From: Bifidobacterium xylocopae
GTDB lineage: Bacteria > Actinomycetota > Actinomycetes > Actinomycetales > Bifidobacteriaceae
NCBI RefSeq assembly: GCF_003315615.1
Contig: NZ_PDCH01000007.1
Span: forward strand, 33,527 to 97,526
Reading direction: 5' to 3'
Length of the DNA: 64,000 bases
Shown here piece after piece: positions 1 through 7,897 of the stretch. The position numbers and the translations under genes were made by a program. Each line of letters starts with the position of its first letter. The first letter of the stretch is position 1. Below the pieces are notes generated by a model. It saw only the letters and a program-made list of their open reading frames with translations. It made no database searches and was not told the origin of the DNA.

Positions 1-312
1 GGTAAGGCACTCGATGATCAGACCAACGCCAGCGGGTGCATACCCTTCGTATACGATTGACTCGTAGTTGGCAGCACCTGCCTCCTCGCCGGAGCCGCGC
101 TTGACAGCTCGAGATATGTTGTCGGCAGGCACGGAGGATTTCTTGGCCTTGACGATAGCATCGTAGAGGGTGGGGTTGCCGTCGGGATCACCGCCACCCG
201 TGCGGGCAGCGATCTCAATGTTCTTGATCAGCTTGGCGAAGAGCTTGCCGCGCTTGGCGTCGATGGCGGCCTTCTTGTGCTTCGTGGTCGCCCACTTTGA
301 ATGCCCTGACAT
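1..312 (-). CDS. yebC: YebC/PmpR family regulator, 3' part cut off by the window
   Basis: The first 104 codons are visible, beginning [16 protein letters not shown], which is the invariant start of the YebC/PmpR (TACO1) family; complete members are about 240-250 residues. The family was described as DNA-binding regulators and more recently as ribosome-associated factors that help translate difficult proline stretches. The start at 312 is supported by AGGAGCGAT just upstream. It is the last visible gene of a minus-strand run (thrS, pgsA, acyltransferase, pimA, yebC), separated from pimA by about 130 bases, so it may have its own promoter. The C-terminal domains lie outside the window. Confidence 0.95.
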   Translation of the reverse strand, partial: MSGHSKWATTKHKKAAIDAKRGKLFAKLIKNIEIAARTGGGDPDGNPTLYDAIVKAKKSSVPADNISRAVKRGSGEEAGAANYESIVYEGYAPAGVGLIIECLT

Positions 313-441
313 ATCGCTCCTGACAATTTGAGGATGCACTGAACTCGGATAATTCTATGTGTTCTCTTTGACAATCCTAGCGTCGTCCTGGCTGTCGTGT
401 GCGTCTTACGCCAAGGACGTCGGAGACGTAGGGGGTTCTGG

Positions 442-1650
442 TCAATCCCGGCGGGCGGACCGCAGCGCCTTGGCGTAGACGGCCAGGACCTGCGAGGTCA
501 CCTTCCCCCAGTCGTAGGTGAGCGCGCGCTCGCGACCAGCCTGTGCCAGGGCCTCACGCTTGGACCGGTCCGCCAGCAGATTTCCGATTAGACGGGCGCA
601 GGCGGCCCCGTCGCCTGCGGGGAAATGCATGGCGGAACGGCCATGTTGGGAAACTGCCTGGAAGGCTTCCAAATCCGAAGCTACGATGGGACATCCTGCC
701 GCCATGGCTTCGGCCAGGACGATTCCGAATGATTCACCGCCGGTCTGGGGCGCGACGTACACATCCAGGCTCCGGTAGAATCGCGCCTTGCCTTCGTCCG
801 AAACCCGACCGAGGAACTCCATGTGTTCCTCCAATCCGGGATCCGCGGCATGGACTATTTTGCGGGCCTCCTCCTGCCCGTCGCCGGCACAAAGAAAACG
901 GGCACCGGGCCATTTGTCCAGCAGGTTGAGGGCTGCCCTCACGAAGACCGCGAAGCCCTTGCGCTCCTCACCCATGCGGCCAAGGAAACCGATTGTCGGG
1001 GCCTGGACGCTTCCTTGCCATTTCGCGCACGGGTCGGCCTGGTCGAAGAAGGATGCTCTGATCCCGTTTGGGATGATCTGCACTTGCGTGGATGGATGCA
1101 GATAGCGGATGGCGGTGTCCATGGCCGCCTCACTTACACAGACCGCCTGTCTGATCCCACCCAGATGGGAACGCAGGTAGGGTTGGGCTATTTTCAAGGC
1201 CAGTGGGTAAGAGTCGAAGGAGGCGTGGAAGGTGGCCACATATGGGCAGGGCGCGAAGCCCCTGAGCAGGGGCTTATGGCTCAGGCTGGGCACTTCGGGC
1301 TCGTGCAGGTGCAGGATGTCGAAACGACCTTGTCGCACCCATTGACGGGTGGTGCGACCTGCCGCACCGAAATAGCTCAGATTCGCGACGGAACCGTTAT
1401 AGGGCACCGCAAAGGAGGAACCTGTCGTATGCACCCAAAGAGGCATATCGGCGGTCCGCCGACCCGGGGCCAGGACCTGTACCTGGTGCCCCCGCTCGAT
1501 CAGCTGCTGGGCGAAATCCCGGATATGCAGCTGGACACCGCCTGGGGTTTCGAAGGAATAGGGAGAGATGATGCCGACCCTGAGCTTGCGGCCGTTAAGG
1601 GGATCTTCGCCGCCGGTCCCCCGCTCCCAAGCCGGTGCCTCAACGATCAC
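442..1650 (-). CDS. pimA: GT4 glycosyltransferase, phosphatidylinositol mannosyltransferase (PimA-like)
   Basis: Predicted GT-B fold glycosyltransferase of 402 residues that would move mannose from GDP-mannose to phosphatidylinositol on the inner membrane face, the first step of PI-mannoside synthesis. An N-terminal GGVQLH nucleotide-loop motif lies near residue 38, LHLHEP near residue 115, and an EX7E pair (GGESFGIVLAEAM) near residues 305 and 313. Its place directly after a CDP-alcohol phosphatidyltransferase and a PIM acyltransferase is the usual actinobacterial PIM cluster. An ATG at 1656 sits directly against AGGAGG, too close to serve as a start; the GTG at 1650 has that same SD six bases upstream and is preferred. 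The gene overlaps the acyltransferase by 11 bases, suggesting translational coupling. The exact acceptor is inferred from context. Confidence 0.88.
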   Translation of the reverse strand: MIVEAPAWERGTGGEDPLNGRKLRVGIISPYSFETPGGVQLHIRDFAQQLIERGHQVQVLAPGRRTADMPLWVHTTGSSFAVPYNGSVANLSYFGAAGRTTRQWVRQGRFDILHLHEPEVPSLSHKPLLRGFAPCPYVATFHASFDSYPLALKIAQPYLRSHLGGIRQAVCVSEAAMDTAIRYLHPSTQVQIIPNGIRASFFDQADPCAKWQGSVQAPTIGFLGRMGEERKGFAVFVRAALNLLDKWPGARFLCAGDGQEEARKIVHAADPGLEEHMEFLGRVSDEGKARFYRSLDVYVAPQTGGESFGIVLAEAMAAGCPIVASDLEAFQAVSQHGRSAMHFPAGDGAACARLIGNLLADRSKREALAQAGRERALTYDWGKVTSQVLAVYAKALRSARRD

Positions 1651-2650
1651 GACCATCCTCCTGTTCCCTGCGCCGATTCCCATGGCTCTGCATAACTTCA
1701 CGCAATTGAGGTGGCACATTGTGCAGGCGGCTGGAGTCCAGGTCCTCGACGAAAATCGGTTGCATCATATGCCAATCCTGAGGGTGGGACCTGATGTTGA
1801 CCGCCCACTGGTCCACCCAGGCCTGGGTGAGACGCTGGACTGCCTGCCCGCGGGGCAGGTCCCGGTATGGGGTGATGTCAATCGGCCCGTCAATGCGGCA
1901 GACATATCCATAAGGGTTTTTGGCCCGCCGTCGACGTGCCCCATGCAGACGCTCCCTATGCATATTGACCGTATAGAGCGGCAGATCCGTGTCCAAGGCT
2001 AGGACAGCCGGTCCGGCGGCCACCCGTATGACCGAATCGAAGGCATGGACGAAGACCCCGTTGCGGCTGAGATCACGGTCCGCCAGCAGCGGGACAACCT
2101 GCCCGGCGTCATGCAGCCGATCGGTCAGGCGTTGGATCAGACCTTCCTGCCCGGTCAGCAGGATGGTCATCCCCAATCCCGTGCGTATACGCACGAAGGC
2201 CTCCAGAAGCTCCTGGTCAGCCAGGCGTTCCGCAACCGTCGTCACATGACCCAGCTCGTGACCAGCCCAGAAACCGGCGTAGTCCCAATTGCCTTGGTGG
2301 CCCATGGCGATGGGCACGGAACGAAAGGGAATATCCGAGCGGGCCGGATCGGGGTAGCCGCTGCCTTCTGTGCGCACCCTCGCCATGAGCTCATCGGGGG
2401 TGCGGGCACCGACGGTGAGCGCTTCGCAGAAGTAGGCGAAGTAGGAGCGAAGGGATTCCCTGCTCATCTGCCGCAAGCGCACCCGTGGGAGTGGTCCCAT
2501 GACATGGCGCAGATTGCGTTCAAGCTGGGGTACGCCCCCCATGTGCAGCGCCCAGGCCAGGTCGGCCGCCAGATTCGACAGGGTCCGCAAGACACCTTCC
2601 GGAACATGACCCACATGATGCATCAGCACCAGCAACAGCTTGGTGACCAT
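1640..2650 (-). CDS. LpxL/HtrB-type acyltransferase, phosphatidylinositol mannoside acyltransferase
   Basis: A 336-residue lysophospholipid acyltransferase of the LpxL/HtrB/PatA family. The catalytic HX4D motif is seen as H118-QGNW-D123. In actinobacteria this relative acylates the mannose of PIM1/PIM2 with acyl-CoA on the cytoplasmic membrane face. The neighbours agree: it lies six bases downstream of pgsA and overlaps pimA, giving an ordered PI synthesis, mannosylation and acylation unit. The family assignment is secure; the PIM substrate is inferred from the operon. Confidence 0.87.
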   Translation of the reverse strand: MVTKLLLVLMHHVGHVPEGVLRTLSNLAADLAWALHMGGVPQLERNLRHVMGPLPRVRLRQMSRESLRSYFAYFCEALTVGARTPDELMARVRTEGSGYPDPARSDIPFRSVPIAMGHQGNWDYAGFWAGHELGHVTTVAERLADQELLEAFVRIRTGLGMTILLTGQEGLIQRLTDRLHDAGQVVPLLADRDLSRNGVFVHAFDSVIRVAAGPAVLALDTDLPLYTVNMHRERLHGARRRRAKNPYGYVCRIDGPIDITPYRDLPRGQAVQRLTQAWVDQWAVNIRSHPQDWHMMQPIFVEDLDSSRLHNVPPQLREVMQSHGNRRREQEDGRDR

Positions 2651-2656
2651 ACGGCC

Positions 2657-3328
2657 TCACTCGTGGCTGGGATCAGCGGGGCTGGGGGTACGGTTCATCT
2701 CCTGGCGGACCAGGCCGATTCGCTGGCAGACCGTGACCAGCCCCAGCAGGTCGAGCAGGAGCAGGAAACAGACGAGCCAAGCCAGTGGCAGGCCGGCGCC
2801 TGTCAGGGCCATGCCAGCGAGGATGATGACCAGGCGGTCCGAACGGGTGGCGATGCCGTTCTTGGCTTCGAATCCCTCAGCCTCGGCGCGTGCCCGGGCA
2901 TAAGAGGTGACGAAGGAGGTCATGATCGCGAATAAGGCGGCTGCCATGCCGACCTGGGCCCAGATGTCCCCTCCGGACGCACCATGGGCGATCCATGCCA
3001 GCTCATGCTTGCGCAGGTAGATCATAACCGCCGCCAGGACCGCCCAATCCGCCACCCGGTCCAGTGTCGAATCCAGGAAGGCACCGAACTGGGTGCCACC
3101 CCCGGTCAGTGAGGCCACTGAACCGTCCAGGGAGTCGAACGCGACCAGGATGGCCAGCAAAACGGCCCCAGGCAGGAGCCAACCGGTCAGACCGGTGATG
3201 AAGGCGACCACGACCGTGCCGGCCGCCCCTATTACGGTGACCCCGTTGGCTGTGATGCCCAGGTGCACGATGCCCCGGGCTATAGGCTCAATGGCCCGCT
3301 TCCAGGGCCCACGTAAATGTTCGAACAT
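2657..3328 (-). CDS. pgsA: CDP-alcohol phosphatidyltransferase, probable phosphatidylinositol phosphate synthase
   Basis: A 223-residue membrane protein with about six hydrophobic segments, expected to join CDP-diacylglycerol with inositol phosphate. The CDP-alcohol motif is visible as D65-x2-D68-G69-x2-A72-S73 ... G82-x3-D86-x3-D90, so all four metal-binding aspartates are present. The arginine of the usual DG-x2-AR motif is replaced by serine (codon TCA), which is odd. The gene opens the PIM cluster and is followed after six bases by the acyltransferase. The start at 3328 has GGTGAAGG in front. A phosphatidylglycerophosphate synthase is the alternative, but PI-phosphate synthase fits the neighbours better. 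Confidence 0.85.
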   Translation of the reverse strand: MFEHLRGPWKRAIEPIARGIVHLGITANGVTVIGAAGTVVVAFITGLTGWLLPGAVLLAILVAFDSLDGSVASLTGGGTQFGAFLDSTLDRVADWAVLAAVMIYLRKHELAWIAHGASGGDIWAQVGMAAALFAIMTSFVTSYARARAEAEGFEAKNGIATRSDRLVIILAGMALTGAGLPLAWLVCFLLLLDLLGLVTVCQRIGLVRQEMNRTPSPADPSHE

Positions 3329-3407
3329 CCTTCACCTTATCGTCGACCGGTTGTCGCCTTGTTATAGGTCATCCACCCATCGTCGGCGACCTTCCCCCCT
3401 GACCGCC

Positions 3408-5450
3408 TCAGACCTTGACCGCGTCCGTGTGCTCGACGAAATCGTCGGCTGTATTGACCTGCACACGTCGTGCGAGGGCCTGGCCTATCCAGGCGATGGC
3501 ATCATCCACCGGCACTCCGTTCAGCTGGGAACCGTCCCGGAAACGGAATGAGACGGCGCCATTGGAAGCATCCTCCTCACCGGCGATAAGAATGAAAGGA
3601 GCCTTTGACTTAGCCGCGTTGCGTATCTTCTTGCCGAATCGGTCGTCCGACCGGTCGAGCTCGCAGCGGACCATATTCTCCCGCAAGCGGTCGATGACGC
3701 TTTGCAGGTGAGGGGCCACATCGTCTGCGACCGGAACGGCCTGCACCTGGACCGGCGCCAGCCAAGCCGGGAAAGCTCCGGCATAGTGCTCGAGGAGGAT
3801 GGCGAAGAAACGCTCGATCGAACCGAACAAGGCACGGTGAATCATGACCGGCCGCTGGTGGGACCCGTCGGCGGCGATGTACTCCAAGCCGAAACGCTCG
3901 GGCAGGTTGAAATCAAGCTGAATTGTAGACACCTGCCAGGTACGGCCGATTGCGTCCCTCGCCTGGACCGAGATCTTGGGGCCGTAGAAGGCGGCGCCGC
4001 CCGGGTCATCCACCAGCTCAAGTCCTGATTCAGAACCTACCTGTGCCAGCGTGGAGGTTGCCTCCTCCCAGACTTCGTCGGAGCCGACGAACTTGTCCGG
4101 GTCCTTGGTGGACAGCTCAAGGTAGAAGTCGTTCAACCCGAAGTCCTTCAGGACCTTGAGCACGAATCTGAGCAGGCTGGTCAGCTCGCCCTTCATCTGT
4201 TCCCGCGTGCAGTAGATATGGGAGTCGTCCTGTGTCAGGCCACGCACGCGTGTCAGGCCATGGACCTCGCCCGACTTCTCATAGCGGTAGACGGTGCCGA
4301 ACTCGAACAGGCGCAGGGGCAGCTCCCTGTAGGACCGCTGTCGAGACTTGAAGATCAGGTTGTGCATGGGGCAGTTCATGGGCTTCAGATAGTAATCGAA
4401 ACCCTGCTTGACGACATTGCCGTCGATGTCACGCTCCTCATCCAGATGCATCGGCGGGTACATGCCGTCCTTGTACCACTGGAGGTGGCCGGAGATCTCA
4501 TAGAGATGCCCTTTGGTGATATGCGGGGTCTGCACGAAGGAGTAGCCGTGCTTGCGGTGCATCTCACGCGAGTAATCCTCCATGGCGTTGATCACCGCCG
4601 CCCCCTTGGGGTGGAAGACCGGCAGGCCGGGCCCTATTTCGTCCGGGAATGAGAAGAGATCCATTTCTGAACCCAGCTTGCGGTGGTCGCGCTTGGCTGC
4701 TTCTTCCAATCTGGTCTGGTAGGCCTTCAGGTCCTCCTTGGAGGCCCAGGCGGTTCCGTATACGCGTTGCAGCATGGGGTTCTTCTCGCTGCCGCGCCAG
4801 TATGCAGCGGCTGTACGCAGGAGCTTGAAAGCCTTGATATAGCGGGTGTTTGGTAGGTGAGGGCCCCGGCAAAGATCGGTGAAAGTCACCTGGCCTTGGC
4901 GATCCAGGTTGTCGTACATGCTCAGCTCACCGCCCGAGACTTCAATGGCCTCGTCGCCCTCGATCTGTGCTTCCTTCAAGCCGATAAGCTCCAGCTTGTA
5001 GGGCTGGTCGGCTTCCTGCGCACGGGCCTCTTGCTCTGAGACCACCCTCCGGCGGAAAGGCTGCGAAGTCTTGATGATGGCCTTCATTCTCTTTTCGACC
5101 TCCTTGAGGTCGTCGGGGGTGAAGGGCTTGTCAACGTCGAAATCGTAATAGAAGCCATCCTGGATCGCAGGGCCGATCCCCAGCTTGGCCTCCGGCCGGA
5201 CCTGAAGTACCGCCTGAGCCATGACGTGGGCGGCCGAATGACGCATGATCGCCAGGCCCGCATCCGATGCGAGTGTGATGGGTTCGACCGAATCACCGTC
5301 TTGGAGCGGTGTGTCCAAATCGCGTGGGCTGCCATTGACCGTTACCGCGATGATGTCCTTGTCATCTGCGAAGAGCTGGGCGCCGGTCGAGTCGGCCGCC
5401 ACCTCCTTCGCTTGGTCGTTCAGGGTTATGGAGATGTTCGACTGCGTCAT
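3408..5450 (-). CDS. thrS: threonyl-tRNA synthetase
   Basis: Class II threonyl-tRNA synthetase of 680 residues, the usual full length. The N-terminal TGS domain covers about the first 60 residues. The editing domain follows, with H71-x3-H75 and a CRGPH segment. The catalytic core contains the MNCPMH zinc cysteine, the histidine of [10 protein letters not shown] and the IHRALFGS motif. The C-terminal anticodon-binding domain starts near residue 570. The start at 5450 lies 101 bases after the PAC2-family gene, and pgsA follows 79 bases downstream. No convincing T-box was found in the short leader. Confidence 0.97.
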   Translation of the reverse strand: MTQSNISITLNDQAKEVAADSTGAQLFADDKDIIAVTVNGSPRDLDTPLQDGDSVEPITLASDAGLAIMRHSAAHVMAQAVLQVRPEAKLGIGPAIQDGFYYDFDVDKPFTPDDLKEVEKRMKAIIKTSQPFRRRVVSEQEARAQEADQPYKLELIGLKEAQIEGDEAIEVSGGELSMYDNLDRQGQVTFTDLCRGPHLPNTRYIKAFKLLRTAAAYWRGSEKNPMLQRVYGTAWASKEDLKAYQTRLEEAAKRDHRKLGSEMDLFSFPDEIGPGLPVFHPKGAAVINAMEDYSREMHRKHGYSFVQTPHITKGHLYEISGHLQWYKDGMYPPMHLDEERDIDGNVVKQGFDYYLKPMNCPMHNLIFKSRQRSYRELPLRLFEFGTVYRYEKSGEVHGLTRVRGLTQDDSHIYCTREQMKGELTSLLRFVLKVLKDFGLNDFYLELSTKDPDKFVGSDEVWEEATSTLAQVGSESGLELVDDPGGAAFYGPKISVQARDAIGRTWQVSTIQLDFNLPERFGLEYIAADGSHQRPVMIHRALFGSIERFFAILLEHYAGAFPAWLAPVQVQAVPVADDVAPHLQSVIDRLRENMVRCELDRSDDRFGKKIRNAAKSKAPFILIAGEEDASNGAVSFRFRDGSQLNGVPVDDAIAWIGQALARRVQVNTADDFVEHTDAVKV

Positions 5451-5551
5451 ATCGGTGCCGTCCTAGCTATCGGGGCCCGCGGTACAGGGTGCAGGCCTTG
5501 GACTTACATTACCGACGCAACGATAGGCCTTCACGCCGACAAACCCGCGCT

Positions 5552-6403
5552 TCAGTCTCCCTTTCCCGGGCCGTCCATGGACCGCAGGAACTCCTCGGCC
5601 TCGCGCACCAGCTCCCGGGCGGTCGGATCGTTAACATGGCTTGGGATGGATGAAGCAGCTTTCGAATCGCTCTCCACCTCCAAGCGCCGTACGTATTCGG
5701 CCAAATCGTCGTTGCAGCGAGTCAGGACCGATGCCTGGGCCCGCCAGTGGTCGGCCCGCTGGGGCAGGTCGCCCTCGTCCAGGGGCAAACCCAGCAGTCC
5801 TGATACCCGGCGGAGGAGTTGTAAAGTGCCCTGTGCACATTCGTCGGAACCGAGGTATTGCGGGACGGACACCCATACCGTCTCCGTCTCGAAGCCGGCT
5901 TCACGCGCCAGGGCTTCCAGGACGGTAGGTATTCCGACAGGACCGGAGTGCCCCTCGGTGTCAACGTCGGCTTCATCACTGGCCAGGTCATCGATCGGCA
6001 GGGCTCGGGTGTGCGGGCAATCGGCGAACATGGATCCAAGGGTCACGATTGCACCCACATCATAGTCCTCAGCCATGCGGATGCTCCGCTTGCAATACTC
6101 CTCCCAGCGGTAGTTCGGTTCGGGCCCGGTTTCCACCAGTAGGGAGACCTCAGGTGTCAGACGGACCTCATAGAACTTCGTCTCCGGCCAGCAGATCGAA
6201 CGGCGCCCCTGCACATGGCAGAGCATGGGCCGTGCCACTTGATAATCGTAGAACCCCTCACAGCCGATGCCACCGACTTCCCGCGACTGGTAGGCATTGA
6301 GCAGGTGGCGGATCACATTCGTGGACGCGCTGCAGGCGTCGTTCCACCCGTCGAAAGCCGCCAGCAGCAGAGGGTACCGGCGGGGTTTGGCTTCTTCACT
6401 CAT
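5552..6403 (-). CDS. PAC2 family protein (proteasome-assembly-chaperone fold)
   Basis: A 283-residue protein with the actinobacterial PAC2 pattern: LLAAFDGWNDA near the start, a central segment starting PNYRWEEYC, and GAIVTLGSMFADCPHTR. The fold is shared with archaeal and eukaryotic proteasome assembly chaperones, but the bacterial function is not established, so no role is claimed. There is no SD before the ATG. A TANNNT-type -10 (TAGGGT) ends six bases upstream, which would make the transcript leaderless. It is the first minus-strand gene after the tRNA cluster and may be co-transcribed with thrS. Confidence 0.85.
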   Translation of the reverse strand: MSEEAKPRRYPLLLAAFDGWNDACSASTNVIRHLLNAYQSREVGGIGCEGFYDYQVARPMLCHVQGRRSICWPETKFYEVRLTPEVSLLVETGPEPNYRWEEYCKRSIRMAEDYDVGAIVTLGSMFADCPHTRALPIDDLASDEADVDTEGHSGPVGIPTVLEALAREAGFETETVWVSVPQYLGSDECAQGTLQLLRRVSGLLGLPLDEGDLPQRADHWRAQASVLTRCNDDLAEYVRRLEVESDSKAASSIPSHVNDPTARELVREAEEFLRSMDGPGKGD

Positions 6404-6409
6404 ACTTAT

Positions 6410-6415
6410 ACCCTA
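6410..6415 (-). promoter_or_regulatory. candidate -10 element giving a leaderless PAC2 transcript
   Basis: TAGGGT fits the actinobacterial TANNNT -10 pattern and ends six bases before the ATG at 6403. No SD is present in the gap. No good -35 is visible, so this is a weak prediction. Confidence 0.35.
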
Positions 6416-6665
6416 GCCTGGCTGGGGTTGCCGGTGGTACGGTATGCCATCAGCGAGACCGTTCAAAGGTGGCCGAATCCCTGGCAGGCTGTCGCGTGTC
6501 CCCTGCACACCCGGCGATTCATGAAATCTGATATGCCGGACTCGACGATGGTGAATAAGTCCGACGAAATCATGGCAGGCATTCACGGTTCCCTAACCCA
6601 TGCCAGACCAGTGCCGATGTCTTGCTCGATGAAAAGGCGATCGGTTGGCCAGTGTTGATTGCTTG

Positions 6666-6675
6666 CCCCCCCCCC
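6666..6675. repeat. C10 homopolymer tract
   Basis: Ten consecutive C residues in non-coding DNA, about 250 bases from the tRNA-Val(CAC) gene. Tracts this long are rare by chance and prone to slippage and to sequencing error. No gene start depends on it in any visible way. Confidence 0.9.
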
Positions 6676-6924
6676 TACTTTGTTCATTGCTGAGTTGCCG
6701 GAGAGGCACGGCATGGATGAGCCGGACAGTGGTGCCGAGAACTCACACCGTGATTGTTCGAACGACCATCCGTTCCGACGTGTTCAGGGATATGGCACAT
6801 CACGTCGAGTGACGACACGACGGTCGCCGCGCCCCGCATCCAATCATGAGGCACAGCGAATCAGATGATGGCGCATGCCGGTATCGGACTGCAATGCCTG
6901 CTTGGCGGATTCGGAAAATCAGAG

Positions 6925-6997
6925 TGGGTGATGCAGGAATCGAACCTGCGACCCCTTCCGTGTGAAGGAAGTGCGCTAGCCGCTGCGCCAATCACCC
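6925..6997 (-). tRNA. tRNA-Val (anticodon CAC)
   Basis: A 73-base cloverleaf: 7-bp acceptor stem GGGTGAT/ATCACCC, D-arm GCGC/GCGC, anticodon stem CTTCC/GGAAG with loop TTCACAC (anticodon CAC, reading GUG), T-arm GCAGG-TTCGATT-CCTGC, and discriminator A. The 3' CCA is not encoded. Last of four tRNA genes transcribed leftward. Confidence 0.96.
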
Positions 6998-7052
6998 AGT
7001 ATAGAATCCAGCAGCCTTAGCCGGATGCAATCGACCGCGTACGTCGATTGAG

Positions 7053-7124
7053 TGGGCGATGCAAGATTCGAACTTGCGACCCCTTCCGTGTCAGGGAAGT
7101 GCGCTACCTCTGCGCCAACCGCCC
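7053..7124 (-). tRNA. tRNA-Val (anticodon GAC)
   Basis: A 72-base cloverleaf: acceptor GGGCGGT/ATCGCCC with one G-U pair, D-arm GCGC/GCGC, anticodon stem CTTCC/GGAAG with loop CTGACAC (anticodon GAC), T-arm GCAAG-TTCGAAT-CTTGC, and discriminator A. Its D-arm and anticodon stem closely match those of the neighbouring tRNA-Val(CAC), suggesting an old duplication. Confidence 0.96.
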
Positions 7125-7163
7125 GGGTCTTGCTGCGCACAAACGAAACCGCTCATGCACGAG

Positions 7164-7234
7164 AGGTGGGTACGAGAGTCGAACTCGTCTATACGGCTTT
7201 GCAGGCCGCTGCCTAACCGCTTGGCTAACCCACC
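7164..7234 (-). tRNA. tRNA-Cys (anticodon GCA)
   Basis: A 71-base cloverleaf: acceptor GGTGGGT/ACCCACC, D-arm GCC/GGC, anticodon stem GCGGC/GCCGT with loop CTGCAAA (anticodon GCA), T-arm ACGAG-TTCGACT-CTCGT, and discriminator U, the CysRS identity base. It lies between tRNA-Gly and tRNA-Val, a Gly-Cys-Val order common in actinobacteria. Confidence 0.96.
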
Positions 7235-7262
7235 GTAAGAGGTCGGACTACTCGAAGCCTCG

Positions 7263-7335
7263 AGCGGGCAACGGGACTCGGACCCGCGGTCTCGACCTTG
7301 GCAAGGTCGCGCTTTACCAACTAAGCTATGCCCGC
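7263..7335 (-). tRNA. tRNA-Gly (anticodon GCC)
   Basis: A 73-base cloverleaf: acceptor GCGGGCA/TGCCCGC, D-arm GCTT/AAGC, anticodon stem CGACC/GGTCG with loop TTGCCAA (anticodon GCC), T-arm GCGGG-TCCGAGT-CCCGT, and discriminator U. It is the promoter-proximal gene of the four-tRNA minus-strand cluster. Confidence 0.96.
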
Positions 7336-7719
7336 ATCTCATGCACTCCCCGAGGGGACCACCTGAGCACAAGATGTAACTATATCGGCTGCGGCCTGAC
7401 AACGCAACAACCGCGTGTCGCCTAGTTTCCGCGTCCTCGGCGAATACAGGGAAACCGGCCATACGATGTGGCATGCCGGAAACCGGCCGCCCTGGTCTTC
7501 CATAGTTTCTTGGCGTCGCGATACGTAGTTTGAAGACCACATGCATGACAGATGACTGGGCTGCATATCGTTCCGGTCCACAACCAGCGGAACCGGAGGC
7601 TTTCACACTGCAGTGCAGCGAGAAGAGAGATCAACGGCGCCAGCAATGCTCGACCGGCTGTTTTCACTCCTCCGGTGTGGCAGGCTGTGAACGCTCATAT
7701 ATACACCGAGCACGGATCA

Positions 7720-7731
7720 GGGGGGGGGGGG
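7720..7731. repeat. G12 homopolymer tract upstream of the MFS exporter
   Basis: Twelve consecutive G residues, 166 bases before the MFS start codon and about 90 bases upstream of its candidate promoter. Tracts of this kind can vary in length by slipped-strand mispairing, but the distance makes an effect on this gene uncertain. It is also a place where sequencing length errors are common. Confidence 0.9.
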
Positions 7732-7818
7732 CTTCGGCTCATGTGCCCGACTGACCTCAGGGCGCGGGTGCCGACCGCAAGATAGCCCTCTCCCCCGCGA
7801 GGGGCTGCGGCAAGTGCA

Positions 7819-7849
7819 TTGATGGAAAATCCGGGGATGGTTGGATAAT
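7819..7849 (+). promoter_or_regulatory. candidate promoter of the MFS gene
   Basis: TTGATG and GATAAT are separated by 19 bases, about 50 bases before the MFS start codon. The spacing is longer than the 17-base optimum and no experimental support exists, so this is a weak call. Confidence 0.35.
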
Positions 7850-7897
7850 ATCGTGAGCCTCCGCCTGCTGGCGCAGGCTGGGCAACGGTAAGAAGAC

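Larger units (their letters stand above)
6404..6924. other. 521-base non-coding stretch between the PAC2 gene and the tRNA cluster
   Basis: No open frame here has an SD, family motif or plausible composition. The only distinct element is a run of ten C at 6666-6675. The end next to the PAC2 gene holds its candidate -10. The rest looks like unique spacer DNA, perhaps a decayed gene, but no coding remnant could be recognised. Confidence 0.5.
7336..7897. other. 562-base non-coding stretch between tRNA-Gly and the MFS gene
   Basis: This should hold the tRNA cluster promoter (minus strand) and the MFS gene promoter (plus strand). A GAAACCGGCC decamer occurs twice near 7450-7490. A G12 run lies at 7720-7731, and a weak imperfect hairpin at about 7783-7805. 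No reading frame is supported by an SD or a recognisable family. Confidence 0.5.

Noticed and set aside
823..1695. Long open frame opposite pimA
   Set aside because: High-GC shadow frame with no recognisable domain; the minus-strand gene has clear glycosyltransferase motifs and an SD.
5451..5551. T-box-like string (TGTACCGCGGG) in the thrS leader
   Set aside because: It is preceded by CCC, not the conserved AGGG, and the 101-base gap is too short for a complete T-box with stem I.
6650..6670. GATTGCTTGCCC near the C10 run, shared with the right arm of repeat copy E
   Set aside because: There is no TTTTGGGC-type left arm at the proper distance and no AAAA after GCCC, so this 12-base match is treated as chance.
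7048..7425. Open frame across the tRNA genes on the plus strand
   Set aside because: It reads through the complements of three and a half tRNA genes and has no SD; it is an artefact of the tRNA sequences.
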